This document shows, piece by piece, positions 6,951 to 13,637 of a DNA stretch of 15,630 nt. Under the pieces are notes generated by a model, which worked only from the letters and a program-made list of their open reading frames with translations, was not told the DNA's origin and did no database searches. How positions within the stretch are numbered: the first letter of the stretch is position 1; each line of letters starts with the position of its first letter. Origin of the DNA: a bacterium HR23 (lineage in GTDB: Bacteria > Chloroflexota > Dehalococcoidia > Lucifugimonadales > HRBIN23); the NCBI GenBank assembly GCA_002923335.1, contig BEHZ01000026.1:1-15630 (forward strand), written 5' to 3'. The position numbers were made by a program, and so were the translations under genes.

Positions 6951-6971
6951 GCCTCCAGAAGCAGGGGAGGC
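6951..6971 (-). other. Small hairpin after the metalloprotease gene
   Basis: A perfect 6-bp stem (GCCTCC with GGAGGC, 9-nt loop) begins 10 nt after the stop codon of the metalloprotease gene, on the same strand. No U-run follows, so it is not a classical intrinsic terminator; it could serve as a weak or factor-assisted 3' end. Confidence 0.25.
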
Positions 6972-6981
6972 CCCACTCGCC

Positions 6982-8883
6982 CTAGGGGGGTGCCTGCACC
7001 GCCACCTGGTAGCCCGCCGGCCGCCGTGCCCAGGGCGTGAGGTTTATGACCACCAGGGTCGCCCGCTGGAGGTCGGGTGGGGCCTGGAAGGCCCACTGGC
7101 CCCGCCCCTGGGCGTTCACCGGCAGGTCCTGCACCACCGGCCCCCCTTCCGGGCGCTCCAGCACCAGGCGCACCTTCCAGGTGGTGGGGACCCTGGGGGC
7201 CAGGCGCACCCACCCCTCCGCCTGCCAGTCCCGCTCCTGCTCGGCGTCGTCGTGCCAGCCGATTTCGGGGATAGCGAAGTCGTCCAGGCAGACGCCCCCC
7301 AGGTTCACCGCCTCGTCGGTAACATACTCAAAGCGCAGGAGGAGCCGACGCCCCGCGAAGGGCGTAAGGTCTATCTCCTCCTCCCTCCAGCCCCCGCTGG
7401 AGCCGGTCCACCCATCGCCGAAGGCATTGCCCAGGGGGTCTTTAGGGGTGGTGGCCTTCCCTTTCAGCGTCTCCCAGGAGCGTCCCCCATCGGTGGAGAC
7501 GCTCGCGTAGGCATAGTCCCACCACTCTTCGGTGTTATACCAGATGCGGAAGCGCAGGGTGGCCCGGGAGACGGAGGTGAGGTCAACGGTGCGTGTGAGG
7601 CGAGTGTCAATGTTGTCGCCCCGGTTGCTGAACCAGCACGCCTCGCCGCTGGGGACGGGCAGGTCGGCCAGAGGGGTGAAGGGGTCGCCTGTGAAGATAA
7701 CCACCGCCCCCGTGGGGGCGGAGAGGGGGATGTAGGCGGAGGCGAAGGGGGAAAGGGTTGCCTCCACCTTCTGCCCTACCTGTATGCCCTGGGGGAGGGA
7801 GAGACGGGGAGCGCCCTCCTTGTAGAAGGAAACGCCCTCTCCATTGCCCAGCAGGTTGGCCACTGCCCAGTCCTGGAACACCTCCCGGAAGGTCTTCCCG
7901 GCGCCCATGCGGGCCAGGAAGGCGTCCACCCCGGCGATGCCATCGGCCGGCTCGTGCACGAGGAGGGGGATGGCCTCCTTCCCCCCATAGTGCTGGAAGA
8001 GGTAACGGAAGAAGAGGTGGGAAGCGCCATAGTTGGCGACGGAGGCGGAGGGCTCCTCGGCCCATTCGGTCAGGGAGGTGGAGAGACGGCGGGCGAACTC
8101 CTGCGCCAGGGAGGAGAGGTAGCCCGCCAGTTCCGCCGAGAGTTCCGAGAGACCCTCGTTCACCCAGGTCTCTTCGGTGGGGTCGGCGGTCTGGTGGAAG
8201 GCGTGTTGCAGTTCATGGGCCAGCACCTGGGCAAACACTGGAGAGCCCAGGCGCAAATACTGGCTGTCCAGGTAGAGCATGCGCCTCTGGTTAGAATACG
8301 GGTGCACCACCGTGGGGTATTCATCGGCTCCACTGTAGTAGCCGGCGGCGCCCCGCAGGGGGCCGTAGAGGATGGTGAGGCGGGGGTCGCCGTTGATACC
8401 GGGAGGCCATTCGCCTTTTACGACCTCCTGCACCTGGGGGACGATGCGTTCCTCAAAGGTGTCCACAGCCCGCTGCAGGGCCTCGGGGGTGAAGGCGACC
8501 CCCTCGGCTACATACCAGTAGGCGTGAGGACTGATGGCCCGCAGGGTGGCGGTGATGGTATACGGCTCCCGGGCGTCCAGGTCTATAGCCCAGAAGGTCT
8601 CTTGCGTCCCCACTGTCGGGGTGACAGCGGGTGGGGCAACGCTGCGGGGGACCCCCACCCCTTTGGTGCGATAGCGCCGGGTGAGGTCATAGAGGTCCCG
8701 GTCCGGGGGGGTGGGGAAGAGAAGGGCGGAGGGCGTGGGAGTGGGCAGTGGGGCAGGAGACGGGGGTGGGGGGGCCGTAGGGGTGGGGACGGGTGTGGGC
8801 GTTGAGGTGGGAGTGGTGCACCCCCACACCACGCCCCCCAGCACCACCAGCAGGGCCAGAAGCCGAAGGAGAGCCCTGCCCAT
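6982..8883 (-). CDS. Secreted lipoprotein zinc metalloprotease with immune-inhibitor-A-like C-terminus
   Basis: 633-residue predicted exported lipoprotein. Residues 1-22 form a signal peptide ending in a lipobox-like VVWGC with lipidation cysteine C22. A Thr/Pro-rich linker (about 23-60) follows, suited to spanning the wall or surface layer. The protease core carries HELQH (223-227), with catalytic E224 and zinc ligands H223 and H227, and the downstream VNEGLSEL, where E243 is the likely third ligand (gluzincin type). Residues about 425-545 resemble the beta-sandwich C-terminal domain of M6 immune inhibitor A proteases: RTVDLTSVSRATLRF, an aromatic WYNTEEWWDYAYASVS strand, and the conserved STDGG and GDGW. 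The ATG follows GGAGG but only 3 nt away, a short spacing. It lies upstream of the hydrolase gene on the same strand with a 153-nt gap, so it is probably transcribed separately. Protein substrate unknown. Confidence 0.82.
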   Translation of the reverse strand: MGRALLRLLALLVVLGGVVWGCTTPTSTPTPVPTPTAPPPPSPAPLPTPTPSALLFPTPPDRDLYDLTRRYRTKGVGVPRSVAPPAVTPTVGTQETFWAIDLDAREPYTITATLRAISPHAYWYVAEGVAFTPEALQRAVDTFEERIVPQVQEVVKGEWPPGINGDPRLTILYGPLRGAAGYYSGADEYPTVVHPYSNQRRMLYLDSQYLRLGSPVFAQVLAHELQHAFHQTADPTEETWVNEGLSELSAELAGYLSSLAQEFARRLSTSLTEWAEEPSASVANYGASHLFFRYLFQHYGGKEAIPLLVHEPADGIAGVDAFLARMGAGKTFREVFQDWAVANLLGNGEGVSFYKEGAPRLSLPQGIQVGQKVEATLSPFASAYIPLSAPTGAVVIFTGDPFTPLADLPVPSGEACWFSNRGDNIDTRLTRTVDLTSVSRATLRFRIWYNTEEWWDYAYASVSTDGGRSWETLKGKATTPKDPLGNAFGDGWTGSSGGWREEEIDLTPFAGRRLLLRFEYVTDEAVNLGGVCLDDFAIPEIGWHDDAEQERDWQAEGWVRLAPRVPTTWKVRLVLERPEGGPVVQDLPVNAQGRGQWAFQAPPDLQRATLVVINLTPWARRPAGYQVAVQAPP

Positions 8884-8969
8884 TGCCCTCCTTTCTCCCA
8901 GGATACCACGCCAGGCCTATGGTAAAGTTGGGCGGAGGGGAGGGTATCTCCACACCGTGGGGGTGAGGT

Positions 8970-9296
8970 ATGCGTTATCGCTCGCCCAGGCTCCTGGCAG
9001 GTATCGCCCTGCTCACCCTCCTGGTGGGGGTGTTGGCCGGCGTGCTGGCTACCCGTCGCCCGGCGTGGGCTTCCTCCCTGGCCATACCGGAGGGGCTTGT
9101 GCCGGCCATTCTCGCGGTTGGGATGGGGTTGGTGCTGGGGGCGTATGGGGCGCTCCTGGCCCACACCTTGCAAGTAGCCCGGCGTTCCGCCAACCCTACT
9201 CCGGGCGTCCCCTCTCCACTGGTTGAGGCGCTCCTGGCGGGCATTCCCCTCCTGTTCCTTTTGGGGGTGCTCCTTTACGCCCTCCTGTCCACCTGA
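8970..9296 (+). CDS. Three-TM membrane protein of unknown function upstream of ctaA-ctaB
   Basis: 108-residue hydrophobic protein I do not recognise. Three membrane segments are visible (about 8-28, 43-68 and 86-106). A short basic N-terminus (MRYRSPR) and an Arg/Pro-rich loop (70-82) between helices 2 and 3 suggest the orientation. The ATG follows GGGGGTGAGG. The gene is divergent from the metalloprotease across 86 bp and ends 25 nt before the ctaA-ctaB start, so an oxidase assembly or haem-related role is plausible by context only. No metal-binding or redox motif is visible. Confidence 0.75.
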   Translation: MRYRSPRLLAGIALLTLLVGVLAGVLATRRPAWASSLAIPEGLVPAILAVGMGLVLGAYGALLAHTLQVARRSANPTPGVPSPLVEALLAGIPLLFLLGVLLYALLST

Positions 9297-9314
9297 GCGC
9301 CCGTCCCTTACAAT
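9286..9314 (+). promoter_or_regulatory. Candidate promoter for leaderless ctaA-ctaB transcription
   Basis: TACAAT (9309-9314) is a good -10 box ending 7 nt before the ATG at 9322, so transcription would start at or next to the A of the start codon. The -35 match 17 bp upstream (TGTCCA, 9286-9291) is poor. No Shine-Dalgarno with usable spacing exists: GAGG at 9316-9319 is only 2 nt from the ATG. Confidence 0.4.
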
Positions 9315-9321
9315 AGAGGCG

Positions 9322-11142
9322 ATGGGGAGCATACTCGGCCCGACGCCTTCCGCCCTCCGTGCACGGCTCCAGGGGTGGAGCCAGGGGGCCTTTCCCCTGC
9401 TGGCCGGCTCTGCCCTGGTCAGTTTCTTGCTGGCGACCCTGATGGGGGGCATTGTGCGGGTAACCGGCTCCGGCCTGGGATGCCCCGACTGGCCCCTCTG
9501 CCACGGGCGGATTATCCCCCCGCCGGACATTCATGCCTGGCTGGAGTATCTGCATCGTCTGGCGGTGGCGGTCTCTACCGTCTTCCTGGTGCTGATGAGC
9601 ATCGCCGGCTGGGGCTGGGCCAGAAGCCGGGGTCAAAGGGTGCTGGCCCTCTTGCCGGGGGGGCTGCTGGTGGTGCAGGTGGCCCTGGGGGCCTTTACAG
9701 TGCTCACCGAACTGCACGGGCTGGTGGCCCTGGCCCATACCGGGGTCGCCATGGCGTTACTGGGGTCGCTGGCGGTAGTAACCGCCCAGACGACGCTGGG
9801 GGTGCGAGGGTTGGGGGACGCCCTGCGCCGAGACGGCGACTACCGCCTGGCGCTCCTGGCCCTGGGGGTAACCGCCTTCCTGCTCATCCTGACAGGGGCA
9901 TATGTAACCCGCTCGGGTGCGGCCCTGGCGTGTGTGCCCTTCCCCTTGTGTAACCGCCCTCCGGCGACGCTGGAGGTGGCCCGTCTGCAAGAGGTGGACC
10001 GGCTCCATTGGGCGTCGGCGGTGCTGGTGGGGGTGCTGGTGGCGTGGGTAAGCGTGCGGGCGTTTCGGGCTTCGGCACGGGGGGTTGTGGCCCTCACCCT
10101 GCCCCTCACCCTTCTGGCCGTGGTCCAAATCGCCTTTGGGATAGCCAACAAGGTGTGGCTTTTGCCTACCTGGTCTCGGGTGGCCCACCTTATCGGGGCG
10201 GCAGGGGTGTTCACCTGGGCCTTCTTCCTGGTGGGCGTGGCCTGGCAGGTGGCCGCTCGCCCCGGCCCCACCCTTCTTCAGGAGGCCCGTGGCCTTCTAC
10301 TCCTCACCAAGCCGGGGGTGATTGTCCTTCTGCTGGTGACCACCCTGGGGGGGATGCTGGCGGCGGGCGGGGGAAGGGTGGCATGGGAGCGGGTGGTGGT
10401 TACCCTTATCGCCGGCGCCCTGTGCGCCGGGGGCGCCGGGGCGCTCAACTCCTACCTAGACAGGAGCCTGGACGCACAGATGGCGCGGACGAGGCGACGC
10501 CCCCTGCCGGCGGGAGTGGTGGGGCCGGAGGAGGCCCTCTGGTTCGGGATAAGCCTGGGGGCGGTCTCCCTGGCCATGTTCGTCCTCTGGGTGAACGCCC
10601 TGAGCGCTTTGCTGGCGGGCATCGCCTTCCTTTTCTATGTCGTGGTCTACAGTTTCATCCTGAAACGGCGCACACCCCAAAACATTGTGCTGGGGGGCGC
10701 AGCGGGGGCTTTCCCGCCCCTTATCGGCTGGACGGCGGTAACGGGCAGGATGGAGCCTTCCGCCCTCTTCCTCTTCCTCATCGTCTTCTTCTGGACGCCC
10801 CCCCACTTCTGGCCCCTGGCCCTGGTGGCACGGGAGGACTACCGCTCCGCCCAGGTGCCTATGCTCCCCGTGGTGGCCGGGGAGAGGGCGTCCGCTTTTC
10901 AGGTGCTCCTGTATACCCTTATCCTGCTGGGGGTGAGCATCCTGCCGGCGGCCCTGCGCCTCTTGGGGCCGGTGTATTTGGCGTCGGCGGTGGTGCTGGG
11001 GCTGGTCTTCCTGGGCATGGCGCTGGCCCTTTACCGGCGCCCCACACCCCAGACCGCTCTGCGCCTCTACCGTTACTCTAACCTTTACCTGGCCCTGTTG
11101 TTCCTCTTCCTGGTAGTGGACAGGAGTTTGGCGGGTGCGTAG
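9322..11142 (+). CDS. ctaA-ctaB: Fused haem A synthase (CtaA/COX15) and protoheme IX farnesyltransferase (CtaB/COX10)
   Basis: 606-residue polytopic membrane protein joining both steps of haem A synthesis for aa3-type oxidases. Residues about 20-315 are CtaA: GGIVRVTGSGLGCPDWPLC (42-60) with the paired cysteines C54 and C60, a second pair C204 and C210, the E75-x-x-H78 motif, and further haem-ligand candidates H132 or H139, H229 and H289. Residues about 320-606 are CtaB, a UbiA-type prenyltransferase that converts protoheme to haem O: N376 and D380 and D384 in NSYLDRSLDAQMARTRRRP form the prenyl-diphosphate site, and TPPHFWPLA and REDYRSAQVPMLP (504-516) are typical COX10 blocks. From memory, this order of fusion occurs in Thermus and Chloroflexi. 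The start ATG lies 7 nt after a -10 box and has no proper ribosome site. No oxidase subunit genes are in the window. Confidence 0.94.
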   Translation: MGSILGPTPSALRARLQGWSQGAFPLLAGSALVSFLLATLMGGIVRVTGSGLGCPDWPLCHGRIIPPPDIHAWLEYLHRLAVAVSTVFLVLMSIAGWGWARSRGQRVLALLPGGLLVVQVALGAFTVLTELHGLVALAHTGVAMALLGSLAVVTAQTTLGVRGLGDALRRDGDYRLALLALGVTAFLLILTGAYVTRSGAALACVPFPLCNRPPATLEVARLQEVDRLHWASAVLVGVLVAWVSVRAFRASARGVVALTLPLTLLAVVQIAFGIANKVWLLPTWSRVAHLIGAAGVFTWAFFLVGVAWQVAARPGPTLLQEARGLLLLTKPGVIVLLLVTTLGGMLAAGGGRVAWERVVVTLIAGALCAGGAGALNSYLDRSLDAQMARTRRRPLPAGVVGPEEALWFGISLGAVSLAMFVLWVNALSALLAGIAFLFYVVVYSFILKRRTPQNIVLGGAAGAFPPLIGWTAVTGRMEPSALFLFLIVFFWTPPHFWPLALVAREDYRSAQVPMLPVVAGERASAFQVLLYTLILLGVSILPAALRLLGPVYLASAVVLGLVFLGMALALYRRPTPQTALRLYRYSNLYLALLFLFLVVDRSLAGA

Positions 11143-11170
11143 CCCACGCCAGGGGAACCCCCCCGTGGGC
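11142..11170 (+). other. Strong hairpin at the ctaA-ctaB stop codon
   Basis: GCCCACG (11142-11148) pairs perfectly with CGTGGGC (11164-11170); inside, GGGG and CCCC can extend the stem. The structure starts at the last base of the TAG and ends 7 nt before the GGAGG of the next small gene. No U-run follows, so it is more likely an mRNA stability or attenuation element than an intrinsic terminator. Confidence 0.4.
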
Positions 11171-11187
11171 ACGCCCGGGAGGCGAGC

Positions 11188-11340
11188 ATGCTCATGGAAG
11201 GTGCTCCGGTGTTGGCGGGTGTGCTGGCGCCCCTGCAGGAGGGGCAAGCGCTGGCCCTAGCCCTGCTGACCGTCCTTCTGACGGGGCTGGTGGCGGGGTT
11301 CATTGCCCTGGCCACCTCCCTCTTCGCCCGGCGGGGGTAA
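11188..11340 (+). CDS. 50-residue single-TM protein, coupled to the ferritin-VIT1 gene
   Basis: A short reading frame starting MLMEGAPVLAG and ending LFARRG, with one strongly hydrophobic helix (about residues 20-45) followed by a basic end, the usual pattern for a small N-out/C-in or tail-anchored membrane protein. GGGAGG (11177-11182) is spaced 5 nt from the ATG; a second in-frame ATG lies two codons in. It ends only 3 nt before the start of the ferritin-VIT1 gene, and its last codons contain that gene's ribosome site, so translation is probably coupled. Not recognised; it could be a small partner of the oxidase or of the iron transporter. Ribosome site, coupling and membrane character support it as real. 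Confidence 0.65.
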   Translation: MLMEGAPVLAGVLAPLQEGQALALALLTVLLTGLVAGFIALATSLFARRG

Positions 11341-11343
11341 GGG

Positions 11344-12549
11344 ATGGGCAAACCTCCCAGCAGGACCGACCTGAACCTGTGGATGGCCTTTGTGGGGGAG
11401 GCCAAAGCCAACCGCCTGTATACCGCCTACGCCCTGAAGGCCCTGGAGGAGGGGAAGCCGGAGGTGGCCCAGGTCTTCCTGGAGGCGGCGGGGGCCGAGA
11501 CCGCCCACGCCATTAGCCACCTGCGCACGCTGGGCGCCATCGGCACTACCGAGGAGAACCTGCGCCGTGTCCTGCAGGACGAGGCACGGGAGATCTCCAC
11601 TATGTATCCACGGATGATCCGGGAGGCGCAGGAGGAGGGGCGAGAAGACGCCGTGGCGACCTTTACGCTGGCGTGGGAGCGGGAGCAACATCACCTGCGC
11701 ATCTTCCAGGAGGCGGCACGGCGCCTGGGTCTGAAGGACCTGGAGCCAGCGAGCCCTCCACCGGCTGTGCTGGAGGTGCGCCCCTGGCGGTGGGCCCTCC
11801 CCGCCGGCCTTTTGGAGCGGGCACGCCGGGAGGTGCAGGGGGAGAAGGAGCGCGTCTCGGCCCTCACCCGCATTCGTGAAGTCGTCTTTGGGGTGCAGGA
11901 CGGGCTGATCAGCACCGTGGCCCTCCTGGCGGGGGTGTTTGGCGCCCTCACGGAGCGCTACCCTGTCATCGTCGCCGGCCTGTCATCCGCCCTGGCGGGC
12001 ACCTTCTCCATGGCCATGGGCAGTTACCTGGGTTCCCGAGCGGAGAAAGAGGTCCTGCAGGCGGAGATGGCCAGGGAACAGGAGGAGATAGAGCGCAACC
12101 CCACCGAAGAGATGGCGGAACTGATAGAGTTGTATCGGGCGGAGGGGATGTCTTATGAGGAGGCGGTGGCCCATGCCCAGCGGATCGCCCAGGACAAGGG
12201 CCGGTGGCTAGGCACCATGATGGAGAGGGAGTTAGGTATCACCCCGGAGATGGCGGAGGCCAGCCCTCTGAAAGATGCCCTGGCGATGGGCATTTCCTAT
12301 ACTCTGGCAGCGGTGGTGCCCCTAACGCCCTATTTCTTCCTCACGGGTCTGCCGGCCCTGGCCACTTCCTTGGCTGCCACGGGGTTTGCTCTCTTCGCCA
12401 TTGGCGCCGGGAAGACCCGCTGGACACGGCGTAACCCCATCCTCTCGGGCCTGGAGGTTTTCCTGCTGGGGACCTTCTCGGGTCTGGTGGGGTATGCCCT
12501 GGGCACCCTGCTCCCCCGCATCCTCGGGGCACCCCCTGCCCTGGGGTAA
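11344..12549 (+). CDS. Ferritin-like (rubrerythrin) domain fused to VIT1/CCC1 iron transporter
   Basis: 401-residue fusion with the architecture of membrane-bound ferritin (MbfA/Er-VIT1): a cytosolic di-iron four-helix bundle that handles Fe(II) attached to a VIT1/CCC1 transporter that moves iron out of the cytoplasm. The first part (about 8-128) has rubrerythrin ligands E19, E52-x-x-H55, E80, E83 and E114-x-x-H117. A Pro-rich linker (135-150) leads into the transporter (about 175-398), with REVVFGVQDGLIST (178-191) including D186, the Met-containing FSMAMGSYLGSRAEKE segment, a charged Glu-rich cytosolic loop (about 234-305) that in this family binds metal, and three C-terminal helices. The start ATG is 3 nt after the 50-residue gene. 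Likely role: iron efflux or detoxification, here next to haem A synthesis. Other metals such as manganese are possible. Confidence 0.88.
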   Translation: MGKPPSRTDLNLWMAFVGEAKANRLYTAYALKALEEGKPEVAQVFLEAAGAETAHAISHLRTLGAIGTTEENLRRVLQDEAREISTMYPRMIREAQEEGREDAVATFTLAWEREQHHLRIFQEAARRLGLKDLEPASPPPAVLEVRPWRWALPAGLLERARREVQGEKERVSALTRIREVVFGVQDGLISTVALLAGVFGALTERYPVIVAGLSSALAGTFSMAMGSYLGSRAEKEVLQAEMAREQEEIERNPTEEMAELIELYRAEGMSYEEAVAHAQRIAQDKGRWLGTMMERELGITPEMAEASPLKDALAMGISYTLAAVVPLTPYFFLTGLPALATSLAATGFALFAIGAGKTRWTRRNPILSGLEVFLLGTFSGLVGYALGTLLPRILGAPPALG

Positions 12550-12554
12550 GAGGT

Positions 12555-13310
12555 GTGTCGGCCAGGCCGGCCATCTGGGTGGGCACCAGCGGGTGGCACT
12601 ACCCCCATTGGCGGGGCATCTTTTACCCGTCAGACTTGCCTCCCAGCCGGTGGTTGGGCTACTACGCCCGCCACTTCAGCACGGTGGAACTGAACGCCCC
12701 CTTTTACCGTTTGCCTACGGAGAAGGCGTTCCAAGGGTGGGCGAAGGGAGTGCCCCCGGGCTTCCGCTTCGCCGTCAAGGCCAGCCGATGGATCACCCAC
12801 ATGCGGCGTCTGCGAGGGGGACCGGAGGTGGACCTCTTCCTGGAGCGTGTGAGGCATCTGGGGGATGCCCTGGGGCCTATCCTTTACCAACTGCCCCCCC
12901 GCATGGGTCGGGACCTCCAGCGCCTGGAGGGCTTCCTGGCCCGCCTCCCCTCGGGCCTGCTCCACGCCATGGAGTTCCGCCACCCCTCCTGGTTCTGCCC
13001 GGCGGTGTATGCCCTTCTACGACGCTATCGGGTGGCGTTGTGCCTGGTGGACATAGTGGATTTCCCCAGCCCCCGGGAGGCGACGGGGGAGTTCATCTAT
13101 GTGCGCTTCCACGGGGCGGGGGGCCTTTATTGGGGGAGTTACTCGGAGGACGCTCTGAGGCGGTGGGCGCAGGATATGCTGGCCCTGAGCGAGGGGTATC
13201 GGCCCCTTTGGGTCTACTTCAACAACGACGCCGAGGGCGCCGCCGTGGGGGATGCCCTACGCCTGCGGGCATTGCTGGGGGAAACGGCTTCGCCTGCCGA
13301 AGGCATTTAG
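12555..13310 (+). CDS. DUF72 (YecE-like) TIM-barrel protein
   Basis: 251-residue DUF72 protein, close to the usual 240-290. Typical blocks are VGTSGWHYPHWRGIFYP (9-25), TVELNAPFYRLP (43-54), PPGFRFAVKASRWITH (67-82), HAMEFRHPSWF (137-147), YVRFHG (182-187) and VYFNNDAEGAA (220-230). The fold is a TIM barrel with conserved polar residues at the strand ends, but the biochemical activity of this widespread family is not known to me. It starts with GTG (12555) 5 nt after the stop of the ferritin-VIT1 gene; the AAGAGG just upstream is close, so coupling to the preceding gene is likely. It is the last gene of this plus-strand run, and a new promoter follows. Confidence 0.88.
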   Translation: MSARPAIWVGTSGWHYPHWRGIFYPSDLPPSRWLGYYARHFSTVELNAPFYRLPTEKAFQGWAKGVPPGFRFAVKASRWITHMRRLRGGPEVDLFLERVRHLGDALGPILYQLPPRMGRDLQRLEGFLARLPSGLLHAMEFRHPSWFCPAVYALLRRYRVALCLVDIVDFPSPREATGEFIYVRFHGAGGLYWGSYSEDALRRWAQDMLALSEGYRPLWVYFNNDAEGAAVGDALRLRALLGETASPAEGI

Positions 13311-13331
13311 GGGGAAGACCTGGCCCTTCCC

Positions 13332-13360
13332 TTGCCCTCGGCGCCGAGGAGGGGTATAGT
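13332..13360 (+). promoter_or_regulatory. Predicted promoter of the envelope-modification operon
   Basis: TTGCCC (13332-13337), a 17-bp spacer and TATAGT (13355-13360). Predicted start is near 13367, giving a leader of about 25 nt with AGGAGA (13379-13384) ahead of the ATG at 13392. It separates the right-end genes from the haem/iron run. Confidence 0.6.
13336..13349. promoter_or_regulatory. Perfect 14-bp palindrome in promoter spacer, candidate operator
   Basis: CCTCGGCGCCGAGG reads the same on both strands. It begins at the end of the -35 box and ends 5 nt before the -10 box, a classical position for repressor binding. It differs in sequence from the dyad in front of the LarA-like gene, so two different regulators would be involved. 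The site is GC-only apart from one T and one A, so chance is possible. Confidence 0.4.
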
Positions 13361-13391
13361 AAAAAGTCAAAGGCTCACCAGGAGACAAGGG

Positions 13392-13616
13392 ATGCTTCTC
13401 TTAGGACTGTGGATGGCAGGTGTTGGGACAGCCGGCCCGCTGGGGTATGTTGACCCTTCTACCGGTGGGGTTATCCTGCAGGCCCTGCTGGGTGGGATGG
13501 CGGGCCTGCTCTTGCTCGTGCGTCTTTTCTGGGGCAAGATAAAGCGCCTCTTCATCCGCAGGCACAAGGCCGTGCCGGCCCAGCCTGCCCGCAAACCTAC
13601 TCCCCCTGTAGCGTGA
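13392..13616 (+). CDS. Small membrane protein with 'YVDPSTGG' motif
   Basis: 74-residue protein. The first part (about 1-16) is hydrophobic and may be a signal peptide or first helix; then comes GYVDPSTGGVILQALLGG (18-35), the DPxTGG-type motif found, as I recall, in many short uncharacterised membrane proteins near alkaline phosphatase/sulfatase and glycan genes. A second helix (about 25-48) is followed by a strongly basic tail (KIKRLFIRRHKA). An upstream in-frame start at 13332 would lie before the predicted transcription start, so the ATG at 13392 with AGGAGA 7 nt upstream is preferred. It is the first gene of the right-end operon, 21 nt before the methyltransferase gene. Function unknown. 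Confidence 0.72.
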   Translation: MLLLGLWMAGVGTAGPLGYVDPSTGGVILQALLGGMAGLLLLVRLFWGKIKRLFIRRHKAVPAQPARKPTPPVA

Positions 13617-13637
13617 GGGCCTGTGCCAGGTGCCCCT

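Noticed and set aside
6951..6971. Intrinsic terminator after the protease gene
   Set aside because: The stem is only 6 bp and lacks a U-run; kept only as a weak hairpin feature.
6871..8805. 644-residue plus-strand open frame
   Set aside because: Antisense shadow of the metalloprotease; the minus strand holds signal peptide, HELQH and C-terminal domain.
8710..8815. G-rich, repeat-like DNA
   Set aside because: It encodes the Thr/Pro linker of the lipoprotein protease; the irregular TP repeats explain it, not a tandem repeat locus.
8884..8969. Shared divergent promoter region
   Set aside because: TATGGT (plus) and TACCAT (minus) overlap around 8918-8924, but neither has an acceptable -35 box at 16-18 bp.
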